Positions 6,013 through 12,431 of a DNA stretch of 33,539 nt are shown here, one piece after another. The position numbers and the translations under genes are program-made. The notes beneath the pieces are model-generated. The model did no database searches, was not told where the DNA came from, and worked only from the letters and a program-made list of their open reading frames with translations. The stretch is taken from IMG/VR virus record IMGVR_UViG_3300005613_000242, positions 1 through 33,539 of that record; one strand, given 5' to 3'. Positions within the stretch are counted from its first letter, which is position 1, and every line of letters starts with the position of its first letter. The stretch is from a virus.

Positions 6013-6413
6013 TTTTTATAATTAAGTATACCATCAGAGATGTCAGTAAGTCCAGTCTCACGGTTTAAATATTTGTATTCTATCTTAGTTAGTTCAAAAT
6101 CTTTTGCTATTTTTTTGCATATGTCATTCTCATCAAATTCACCACAAGAATAAACATCAAATTGTATCATTGCAGGAACAGGTTCGTCCCAAGTATGCAT
6201 TACGATGTGTGAAGTTTCTATGATTGCTGCGACAGTTAAACCTCTGTTACCAGGTACGTCTAAGTATTTTGCGTATGGTCCCATTAATACTTTCATTCCA
6301 ATGGAATCTACAAAATCTCTCATCCAATCTACAATGTGTTCTTCGTCTTTAGGTGGTCGTTTTGATTCAGCTCTTACGATTAAATGTTTATGAACTAATA
6401 AGTTAGTTTTCAT
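6009..6413 (-). CDS. speD: SpeD-like pyruvoyl decarboxylase, copy 1
   Basis: 134 residues from the ATG at 6413; the longer frame would need a TTG start, and the second copy begins at the equivalent residue. Homologue of bacterial S-adenosylmethionine decarboxylase (spermidine synthesis), a self-cleaving pyruvoyl enzyme. The processing segment is IIETSHIVMHTWDE: S68 would become the pyruvoyl group, H73 and C90 (YSCGEF) are the other catalytic residues. The usual Glu before the Ser is Thr67, with Glu66 one place earlier, and two residues are inserted before the Cys. About three quarters of residues match copy 2 (18441-18818). Phage SpeD homologues can act on other substrates (ornithine or arginine decarboxylases are known), so specificity is open. 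Confidence 0.8.
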   Translation of the reverse strand: MKTNLLVHKHLIVRAESKRPPKDEEHIVDWMRDFVDSIGMKVLMGPYAKYLDVPGNRGLTVAAIIETSHIVMHTWDEPVPAMIQFDVYSCGEFDENDICKKIAKDFELTKIEYKYLNRETGLTDISDGILNYKK

Positions 6414-6460
6414 CAGGACACTGGCATTGCTTGATGCCAAATAATTTACAAATGATTTTC

Positions 6461-6532
6461 TTAATTAGTTTCATTATATGCCCAATACACTAAAATACAT
6501 ATGATTACAATAGCTATGCCTAGTGTTTCCAT
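6461..6532 (-). CDS. 23-residue single-span membrane peptide
   Basis: A very short ORF (METLGIAIVIICILVYWAYN...) that is one hydrophobic span. It is coupled to the gene upstream by TAATG. Its last codons coincide with the TATAAT block of the promoter for SpeD copy 1, so either the DNA serves both uses or the ORF is accidental. Confidence 0.4.
   Translation of the reverse strand: METLGIAIVIICILVYWAYNETN
6469..6497 (-). promoter_or_regulatory. Promoter with two-block motif (SpeD copy 1)
   Basis: Minus strand: TATTTTAGT, 8 bases, CATATAATGAAA, matching the element at 5348-5377 in both blocks. TATAAT occupies 6473-6478. The leader to the SpeD ATG at 6413 would be about 50 bases. No good -35 hexamer is visible at the normal distance, so the TATTTTAGT block may be an activator or alternative recognition element. 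Confidence 0.5.
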
Positions 6533-6747
6533 TACTTCATTATTAACTTTTTAATGGTTATAGTGCCATCAATGTTAACATCTATTTCTGCATCTGTCTC
6601 TATGCATTGAATGTTTTTATTAGTCATACTCATATTACGAGTAATTAATCTTTTATGTTTTAAACATTCAGATATGGAGTCTTGAATTCTATGTTCTACT
6701 AATTTGTCATTTATAAAAAATAACAATACAATAACAGTTTCAATCAT
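6532..6747 (-). CDS. Small protein with hydrophobic N-terminus
   Basis: 71 residues. The first 12 (MIETVIVLLFFI) are hydrophobic, followed by a charged helical region and C28 and C48. The layout is similar to the small ORFs at 5476 and 17688. The ATG overlaps the stop of the gene upstream (ATGA) and the stop overlaps the next ATG (TAATG). No family recognised. Confidence 0.55.
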   Translation of the reverse strand: MIETVIVLLFFINDKLVEHRIQDSISECLKHKRLITRNMSMTNKNIQCIETDAEIDVNIDGTITIKKLIMK

Positions 6748-6920
6748 ACAAATTTTCCTTTATTTGGGCCTTTTTTAATCATATATTTAGATGTACCATT
6801 GGCACCTATTTCTACTTCCTTACGAAGCATTTGAAAAAATTTAATTTCTTTTTTAGATTCTAAAGATTCTTGTGCGTATTTAATACTTTTGTATTGATTT
6901 ATTTTATCTCTGTCAGCCAT
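6744..6920 (-). CDS. Hypothetical small basic protein
   Basis: 58 residues from the ATG at 6920, which has GGAGG five bases upstream; the open frame could begin at a TTG 12 bases earlier, but the ATG is better. Lysine-rich, ending in MIKKGPNKGKFV. Coupled on both sides (TAATG before, ATGA after). Function unknown. Confidence 0.6.
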   Translation of the reverse strand: MADRDKINQYKSIKYAQESLESKKEIKFFQMLRKEVEIGANGTSKYMIKKGPNKGKFV

Positions 6921-7021
6921 TACATCCTCCAATATTCAGTTATTTGTTTCCACTCACATTCAAAATCTTCACAGGTATAATCATATTCTTGAAAGGTCCC
7001 TGCGTTAATGCCCGTTTCCAT
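6920..7021 (-). CDS. Tiny acidic ORF
   Basis: 33 residues, acidic and rich in Glu, Tyr and Trp, with two cysteines (EYDYTCEDFECEW). It starts within the end of the membrane/coiled-coil gene and its stop is shared with the next ATG as TAATG. Support is only the exact coupling on both sides and the absence of any other gene in the gap. Confidence 0.45.
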   Translation of the reverse strand: METGINAGTFQEYDYTCEDFECEWKQITEYWRM

Positions 7022-7388
7022 TCCCATTAGTAAATTTAATATCTCTTGTTGCGTCTTTAAGCTTTTCAACATCTTTTTTTAACTTTTCAATATCTTGTCT
7101 AGCTGCTTCCAACATAACTTTAACGTGTAAGTTTTCATCTAACAACTGTTGTTGTTTTTCTGTATCTTCGGCCAGGGCTTCTAACAAAAAGAATTGTTCT
7201 TTGTCAACAGGTACTTGATCTGCTTTTTTTAATAAATCTGCTTCCATTAACTGAAGTCTTGTCTCTAAAGTATTAATAGTATTAGTCATACCAATATACA
7301 TATAAACTGCAAAACCTGCCGCAGCTATTAATGAACCAATAGTTTTAATATCTGTTTTTACAGATGTGTCTTCAGTTATCTTGGACAT
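7005..7388 (-). CDS. Membrane-anchored coiled-coil protein
   Basis: 127 residues: a short cytoplasmic-type start, one membrane segment (about residues 17-33, SLIAAAGFAVYMYIG), then a long heptad-rich helix (about 36-115) and an Asn/Gly/His tail. The topology suits a holin accessory, a spanin-like or a cell-envelope protein, and lysis is plausible because a 22-residue membrane-active-looking peptide is coupled directly upstream. Not a recognisable family member. Confidence 0.6.
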   Translation of the reverse strand: MSKITEDTSVKTDIKTIGSLIAAAGFAVYMYIGMTNTINTLETRLQLMEADLLKKADQVPVDKEQFFLLEALAEDTEKQQQLLDENLHVKVMLEAARQDIEKLKKDVEKLKDATRDIKFTNGNGNGH

Positions 7389-7456
7389 TATTTATAAAAG
7401 CCTTTAAAGACCCAGTCTATAAATTTTTGCCATTGTTTTTTAAACCAGTTAATCAT
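7388..7456 (-). CDS. 22-residue cationic amphipathic peptide
   Basis: A 22-codon ORF with an excellent ribosome site: AAGGAG with a 7-base spacing to the ATG at 7456. It overlaps the end of the gene upstream and shares TAATG with the gene downstream. The peptide (MINWFKKQWQKFIDWVFKG... ) alternates aromatic and Lys residues: three Trp, three Phe, one Tyr and five Lys. As a helix it would put the aromatics on one face, like membrane-disrupting peptides. Function unknown; a small lysis or membrane effector is the natural hypothesis. Confidence 0.6.
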   Translation of the reverse strand: MINWFKKQWQKFIDWVFKGFYK

Positions 7457-8099
7457 CTTTTTTCTCCTTAAGTTCGTAAAAGAAGTCGTCCGTATCAGCG
7501 GTCCTCCATTTACGGTTATCTTCAACATTCCATTCAGAAGTCTGCACTTTCCAATCAGGCACTTCATCCTTCACAGTAAATGAAGGTAAGTTCCATATGA
7601 TTCGATTGTTTGGCTGGGCCGCATAGTTGCCGTCGTCTAAAGCAAGTATGTGCGCACACTTATGTTCGTGCGGGATCTCTGAATGATCAGTGTCAAGTAT
7701 ATTACTATCAGGATGTGCAAAGTCAACAGTAAATAAATATTTACCGTGATGCCATTTCTTATCTTTCCCTATATATTTTCCAGATGCAGGACCTAAAATA
7801 TCCCAATGAGTAACAGCAGGATAATAACTGAAAGAATTCCAAAGCTCCAATTCATCAAGTCGTCTGGTGGGAACTCTTGTTGGGTCATATCCTTTTTGAA
7901 TAAACGCGCTAATAGGAAGGCGATAAAACACTGCGCCGTTTTCCATAATAGCGTGAAATAATATAGCCCTCCCTGTGAGAGCTGATAAACCAAAGATAAT
8001 GCAGTTTTCAACTTCTCCTTGATGTTTTTTAAGATCATATAAATATTCTCTACGAATTTGACAATATATCGGTGGTGTGTTCGCATTTAAATAAGCCAT
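7449..8099 (-). CDS. Conserved phage hypothetical protein
   Basis: 216 residues, soluble, mixed alpha/beta, with many Trp and Tyr and an acidic Lys/Asp tail. Notable segments are HWDILGPASGKYIGKDKKW and VDFAHPDSNILDTDHSEIPHE. The His/Asp density could suggest a metal site, but I cannot name a family. It overlaps the SET-domain gene upstream by 13 bases, belonging to the same leftward operon. Confidence 0.6.
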   Translation of the reverse strand: MAYLNANTPPIYCQIRREYLYDLKKHQGEVENCIIFGLSALTGRAILFHAIMENGAVFYRLPISAFIQKGYDPTRVPTRRLDELELWNSFSYYPAVTHWDILGPASGKYIGKDKKWHHGKYLFTVDFAHPDSNILDTDHSEIPHEHKCAHILALDDGNYAAQPNNRIIWNLPSFTVKDEVPDWKVQTSEWNVEDNRKWRTADTDDFFYELKEKKDD

Positions 8100-8452
8100 T
8101 TGTTAATACTTTCATCAAAATCCCTATAATTTACTGTTATTTCGTCTCCGATATTTATATTTTTTAAAGCAATTCCATTATCATCAACACTTGGATCATC
8201 GCTATGATTTAAATATTTTTCATTATCAATTCCTAAAACTAACATTTTAGATCCTTTTTCTTTTTCGTATGCATGACTATCAATAAATCTTGCAAGAGCT
8301 AAAGGCATTTTAGGTAAATTTTCCTTATCAAATTCTATTTCAAATTCAGATCTTACTTCTTTTATTTTTGTGCCCCTTTTTATATTTTCTTTTGAAAAAA
8401 CTCCAACACCTTGAATTTTACTTTTGTCTAAATAAGTATCAATTAATAACAT
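8087..8452 (-). CDS. SET-domain protein (putative lysine methyltransferase)
   Basis: 121 residues from the ATG at 8452, right after the polymerase stop; a longer frame to 8476 overlaps the polymerase end. It has the order of SET motifs: GVGVFSKENIKRG (15-27, the usual G-x-G-[VL]-[FY]), LNHSDDPSV (81-89, the NHSCxP-type cofactor/pseudoknot motif, with Asp in place of Cys) and GDEITVNY (102-109, ending in the catalytic Tyr). SET enzymes transfer methyl groups from SAM to lysines. A minimal domain with no pre- or post-SET cysteines is typical of bacterial and viral members. Possible targets in a phage are the polymerase or host proteins (speculative). Confidence 0.75.
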   Translation of the reverse strand: MLLIDTYLDKSKIQGVGVFSKENIKRGTKIKEVRSEFEIEFDKENLPKMPLALARFIDSHAYEKEKGSKMLVLGIDNEKYLNHSDDPSVDDNGIALKNINIGDEITVNYRDFDESINKWLI

Positions 8453-8454
8453 AA

Positions 8455-10311
8455 TTAACCGTAAATATCTCCCCAATTCTCACCCGATTCATAATCGACT
8501 TTGTTTGGGACTTCTAGTGTAACAGCATTTTCCATAATTTCAATTATTTTTTTTGCATGTTCTGGAGATTCCACTGATAAATCTAACTCATCGTGAATTT
8601 GTATGTGAGCAATAATTCCTTCTTTATATAAATCTAACATTGCTTTCTTAGTCATATCAGCAGCGCTACCTTGAATTAATTTATTTAATGCTTTGTATGT
8701 GTAAGCTCTTTTAATCCCTGGTCCGTGTTCCTTGAGCGCTTCTTCATGAGGCAATGCTTTGTGCATACCAAACATATTAGGTTCCCATAAATGAAACCTA
8801 CATAATCTACCAAGTAAAGTTCTTATCTGACCATGACTCTGAGCTCTGTTAGATGCTGAGTTCATTAATTGTTTAACAAAAGGTACTTTCTCATGATACT
8901 GATTAAATAATTCATTTGCTTTTTCTTTTGTCACACCTAATTCTGCTTGTAGTTTTGTTTTACCCATTCCATAAAATAAGCCTAAGTTAATAGTCTTAGC
9001 TTGTGTTCTAGGTATGTTGGCCATTTCAGCTACTGTTTGGTGGAAGTCTGTATCCACATCTTCGTTATAAGCATCAACAACATCATAAACAGATGGAAAT
9101 TTATGTAATGCTGCGTAATGTACAACTAGCCTTGGTTCCTGTTGTGAGTAGTCAAAACAACCCCACGTACAACCTTCTTCTGGTAAAAATAAAGAACGGA
9201 TTAGGGGACCGAGATCTTTATTTCTTGCAGGTAATTGCTGTAAGTTAGGGTTGTTGTAACTAAAACGACCTGTGACGGTTCCTCCGGCATCAGAACGAAT
9301 TTGGTTAATTTCTGCATGTATTCTACCTTTGTGTTGAAATCTTAAAATAGTATCAATAAAAGTAGTGTGAGCCTTGTTTATTTCTCTTGCTTGTGCTATT
9401 TTTTGTACAACAGGATTTGAATGTTCAGAAAGAAAATTTTTAGTAAATGAAGGTGACTGTGTTTTCTCAGTTCTATCGTAGGGCAAGGAGAGCTTATCAA
9501 ATACTTTGGCAATCGAACGAGCAGCCCAGATTTGTGGTTCTATTCCTGTTGCTTGTTTTACTTCTAGCAATAGATTGTTTTCTTGTTCTTGTAGTTGCTG
9601 TTTCAGTATTGCAGCTCTGTCTGCATCTACTCGCACTCCTTTAAATCTCATATCAACTAAACAAGGAAATAAATCTGTTTCAAGATTAAAAATAGATTCA
9701 ATATCTTGTTGGACAATTTCTGTTTTAAATTTTTGCCATAACTCTAAAGTAAGTTCAGCATCTTTTTCTGCGTAAGCACCTACGTACATAGGTGGAAGTT
9801 TCCACATATCTGCTTTAGGATCTAGTCCTCTAGATTTTGCTTCTTCATTTAATGCAGCTTCATTTTTACCGTGACCTAAATAATCCCAAGATAATGCATT
9901 TAAACTAAATGCAAATCTATTTTCATCAATTAAACTTGCAGCAATCATTGTATCTACAATAAGGCCATTGATCTTAATACCCATAGACCTAATCCAACAT
10001 ACATCGTACATTGCATTATGAAATATTTTTGTAGCTGATGTTGCCATTGTATCTTTAAACCATTCTAAGGTTTTCTTTTTATCCATATTGCTCCCTGATC
10101 CGTGAGCAATTGGAAAATAAAATTTTCTACCTGGTACAGCTACAGCAATACCTACTACTTCACCATTACCAATTACAGATCCTGATCCTGTTGTTTTTAA
10201 ATTTGGATCTCGTGTTTCTAAGTCTACTGCAATCTCATCATATGATCTTAAATCTGGATATTCTTCTGGTTCAATCCATTCTGTTTGTGCTGTGAATAGT
10301 GGTATTTTCAT
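8455..10311 (-). CDS. polA: DNA polymerase, family A (with 3'-5' exonuclease)
   Basis: 618 residues; replicative polymerase of the phage. Exonuclease motifs: VDLE (D30, E32), N99-x3-D103 and Y180-x3-D184. Polymerase motif A is DYSQQE (387-392); motif B is AKTINLGLFYG with K439; motif C is HDE (573-575). In motif B the residue equivalent to E. coli Pol I Phe762 is Leu443. That substitution is common in marine viral polymerases and has been linked to slower, more accurate synthesis and possibly to lysogeny. No 5'-3' exonuclease domain is present. AAGGAG stands 9 bases before the ATG at 10311, which overlaps the upstream stop (TAATG). Confidence 0.95.
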   Translation of the reverse strand: MKIPLFTAQTEWIEPEEYPDLRSYDEIAVDLETRDPNLKTTGSGSVIGNGEVVGIAVAVPGRKFYFPIAHGSGSNMDKKKTLEWFKDTMATSATKIFHNAMYDVCWIRSMGIKINGLIVDTMIAASLIDENRFAFSLNALSWDYLGHGKNEAALNEEAKSRGLDPKADMWKLPPMYVGAYAEKDAELTLELWQKFKTEIVQQDIESIFNLETDLFPCLVDMRFKGVRVDADRAAILKQQLQEQENNLLLEVKQATGIEPQIWAARSIAKVFDKLSLPYDRTEKTQSPSFTKNFLSEHSNPVVQKIAQAREINKAHTTFIDTILRFQHKGRIHAEINQIRSDAGGTVTGRFSYNNPNLQQLPARNKDLGPLIRSLFLPEEGCTWGCFDYSQQEPRLVVHYAALHKFPSVYDVVDAYNEDVDTDFHQTVAEMANIPRTQAKTINLGLFYGMGKTKLQAELGVTKEKANELFNQYHEKVPFVKQLMNSASNRAQSHGQIRTLLGRLCRFHLWEPNMFGMHKALPHEEALKEHGPGIKRAYTYKALNKLIQGSAADMTKKAMLDLYKEGIIAHIQIHDELDLSVESPEHAKKIIEIMENAVTLEVPNKVDYESGENWGDIYG

Positions 10312-10478
10312 TATTTATTCTCCTTTTTATGTGTGTAAACTTCATACCAAGCTTCACATTTTTTATTAGTGCATTGATACATAGATACTATTTGATGTTC
10401 TGAATCAGGATATGTATCCTCAGTATCAAAATCATTTTGCCAAAGTAATTCTTTTTTACAATGAAAGCATTTAAACAT
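10311..10478 (-). CDS. Small zinc-ribbon protein
   Basis: 55 residues with CFHC at 4-7 and CTNKKC at 36-41, a likely zinc ribbon with an acidic middle (DTEDTYPDSEH). It overlaps the gene upstream by 8 bases and shares TAATG with the polymerase, so it is co-translated with it. It may be a polymerase or nucleic-acid partner, but only the coupling hints at this. Confidence 0.6.
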   Translation of the reverse strand: MFKCFHCKKELLWQNDFDTEDTYPDSEHQIVSMYQCTNKKCEAWYEVYTHKKENK

Positions 10479-10629
10479 TATTTTTATTTCTTTTTTTTCC
10501 TGTTAACTTTTGTTCCCATTCTTTTTCCGTCATTACATTTTTCTTTTTAAAAATATCATCATAGTTATTTTTATATTGTTCGGTAGCTATTCTGGACCTA
10601 CCGTCCCATCTTCTTCCTTTTTCCTTCAT
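10471..10629 (-). CDS. Small basic protein with GRRWDGRSR motif
   Basis: 52 residues from the ATG at 10629, which has AAGGAA just upstream; the longer frame to 10668 lacks a ribosome site. It begins MKEKGRRWDGRSRIATEQYK; I recall similar R-x-W-D-G-x-S-R short ORFs in other marine phages, function unknown. It overlaps both flanking small zinc ORFs. Confidence 0.6.
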   Translation of the reverse strand: MKEKGRRWDGRSRIATEQYKNNYDDIFKKKNVMTEKEWEQKLTGKKRNKNNV

Positions 10630-10717
10630 AATTTTCCTTTTTATAACATTTTTTACATTTGAAAGCACAATTGTATGCCATGTTTTTTTTATGACATAGG
10701 ATGCACTTATATTTCAT
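10598..10717 (-). CDS. Tiny Cys-rich zinc-binding ORF
   Basis: 39 residues with CILC (5-8) and CAFKCKKC (17-24), followed by a basic tail. It starts as ATGA overlapping the DUF3310 stop. It overlaps the next ORF by 32 bases in another frame. The two cysteine pairs make chance unlikely. Confidence 0.55.
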   Translation of the reverse strand: MKYKCILCHKKNMAYNCAFKCKKCYKKENYEGKRKKMGR

Positions 10718-10962
10718 TTCTTACTTTTCATATCTTTTATCTTCTTTATTTCTAATTCGCAATAGTGAATTATTTTTTCTAAATCTTCTATTCCATTTTT
10801 ATTCAAGTACCTACAAACGTACTTCACAACATTACCCTGGAAGAAGCTGAGATTATTTTTAGATATAAATTCATACGGTTGAATGTGGAACGATTTATAG
10901 TGACTTCCACCTATCTGCTTTTCTTGTGGGAAAGCTTTTTCAAACATATCTTTTGTTGTCAT
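10714..10962 (-). CDS. DUF3310 protein
   Basis: 82 residues from the ATG at 10962, chosen because it overlaps the helicase stop as ATGA; the longer frame lies inside the helicase gene. IGGSHYKSFHIQPYEF (17-32) and the following FFQGNVVKYVCRYLNK with a Lys/Glu helix are the hallmark of DUF3310, a small phage domain often annotated as nucleotide-kinase-like although no activity is established. It commonly sits in replication/nucleotide-metabolism modules, as here. Confidence 0.85.
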   Translation of the reverse strand: MTTKDMFEKAFPQEKQIGGSHYKSFHIQPYEFISKNNLSFFQGNVVKYVCRYLNKNGIEDLEKIIHYCELEIKKIKDMKSKK

Positions 10963-12431
10963 AACTGATATCCATACCTTTCTTTTTTTGGTTTTAATAA
11001 ATACAAGTTTTCTTTGGCTCTTGTTGCACCCACATACCATACTCTATGTTCTTCATCTGCTTTTTCTATGTTGTTTTCTACAGACTCTCTTATCTTTCTA
11101 GCATTATCTAATACTAAAATAACATTATCACATTCACCACCTTTGGCTGCGTGAATAGTTGATACTTCAATTCTTGCGCTTTGACTTAATCTTTCGTTAT
11201 TACTTAACATTGTTCTTATATAAAAACATTCCTCCTGGTCTGCCTTAACAAAAATTTTATACCAAAGATCATCCGGCTGATAACCAAAGTCTTCTAATTT
11301 ATACAAAGCTTTATTATCTTTAAACTTTGGATTATTTGGAATGTATTCATATAATTCTTTAGCATCATTTAAAGATATGGAAGATCCTTTACATAGGTGG
11401 CCAAAATTAATTATAGATTTATACAATCTAGTATTAAAACTTTTACCAAATCTATTTTTATAATATAAATTTTTTTCTCTTAAATATTTTGATATTTCAT
11501 CAGAACGATAAACAGTTCTAGTTAGTATTAACCAATTATGTTTTGTAAAATCTATATGGTCCATACTAAATATAGGCTCTACGTTCCCTGGTGATCCTTT
11601 TTTAGCAAAGTATTCTTTTTGTTTTCTAGTATGTATTCTACTTACGATGACATTTGATACCTGTTGTATATTTTTTGGTACACGATTTGAATAAGGTAAG
11701 ACTTGTTCTTCTGCTGGTTCATTTAAAAATCTATTAACATCTGCACCAGCCCAGGCAAATATTGCTTGGTCATCATCTCCAGCAAGATAAATATCTTTAG
11801 ATTTTTCTTTTAAGATATCAAACATCTTCCATTGTATGGGTGATAAATCTTGAGCTTCGTCTATAAAGACAACATCAAACTCTCTGCATTTTTCTTTTTG
11901 TAAAACAAACTTTTCAATCATGTCATTGAAGTCATCTAAAACAAATTGTTTTTTAAAATGATTGTAGTTTAAATAAATGTGTCCTAATGTTTCATAGTCT
12001 ACTTCTCGACTCCATTCATTTGTATTAAACTCAGACTCTACAGATATATCTTTGACCCTAGCTTTATTTATAAGTTTAAAGTACTCACTATTAAAATCTA
12101 AATAACCAGACTCATCTCCTGAGTCTGTAACTCTTAAGTTTAACTCTCTGCCTATTTGTTCGTAATGAACCGGTTGCATAACATTTTCTTCACTCATTCC
12201 CAATGTATGAAATGCAAATGAATGTAGCGTTTGAAAATATCTTAAATCTTTTTTATTTAAGTCTGGGTGTTTATCTAACATTCTTTCTTTTGCTTCATTC
12301 GCTGCCTTTCTTGTAAAAGCAAAGTAACCAATACGATTTAAACTTGTTCCTTTTTTAATATACTCATCTACTAAATTTAATAGTGTTGTAGTCTTACCTG
12401 TACCTGGAGGTCCAAATATTTTTTTAATCAT
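10959..12431 (-). CDS. UvrD-like superfamily 1 DNA helicase
   Basis: 490 residues. Walker A GPPGTGKT (7-14), motif Ia around FAFTRKAA, Walker B FIDEAQD (189-195), motif III GDDDQAIFAWAGA (218-230), motif V TIHAAKGGE (425-433) and motif VI YVGATRAKE (466-474). All are in UvrD/Rep order, and the compact size resembles phage Dda-type helicases. It would unwind DNA 3'-5' (UvrD-like) or act in recombination. The ATG overlaps the primase stop (TAATG) and the stop overlaps the DUF3310 start (ATGA). Confidence 0.92.
   Translation of the reverse strand: MIKKIFGPPGTGKTTTLLNLVDEYIKKGTSLNRIGYFAFTRKAANEAKERMLDKHPDLNKKDLRYFQTLHSFAFHTLGMSEENVMQPVHYEQIGRELNLRVTDSGDESGYLDFNSEYFKLINKARVKDISVESEFNTNEWSREVDYETLGHIYLNYNHFKKQFVLDDFNDMIEKFVLQKEKCREFDVVFIDEAQDLSPIQWKMFDILKEKSKDIYLAGDDDQAIFAWAGADVNRFLNEPAEEQVLPYSNRVPKNIQQVSNVIVSRIHTRKQKEYFAKKGSPGNVEPIFSMDHIDFTKHNWLILTRTVYRSDEISKYLREKNLYYKNRFGKSFNTRLYKSIINFGHLCKGSSISLNDAKELYEYIPNNPKFKDNKALYKLEDFGYQPDDLWYKIFVKADQEECFYIRTMLSNNERLSQSARIEVSTIHAAKGGECDNVILVLDNARKIRESVENNIEKADEEHRVWYVGATRAKENLYLLKPKKERYGYQL

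Noticed and set aside
7793-8086. 97-codon leftward ORF with hydrophobic end
   Set aside because: Shadow of the 216-residue gene in another frame; the latter is coupled to its neighbours.
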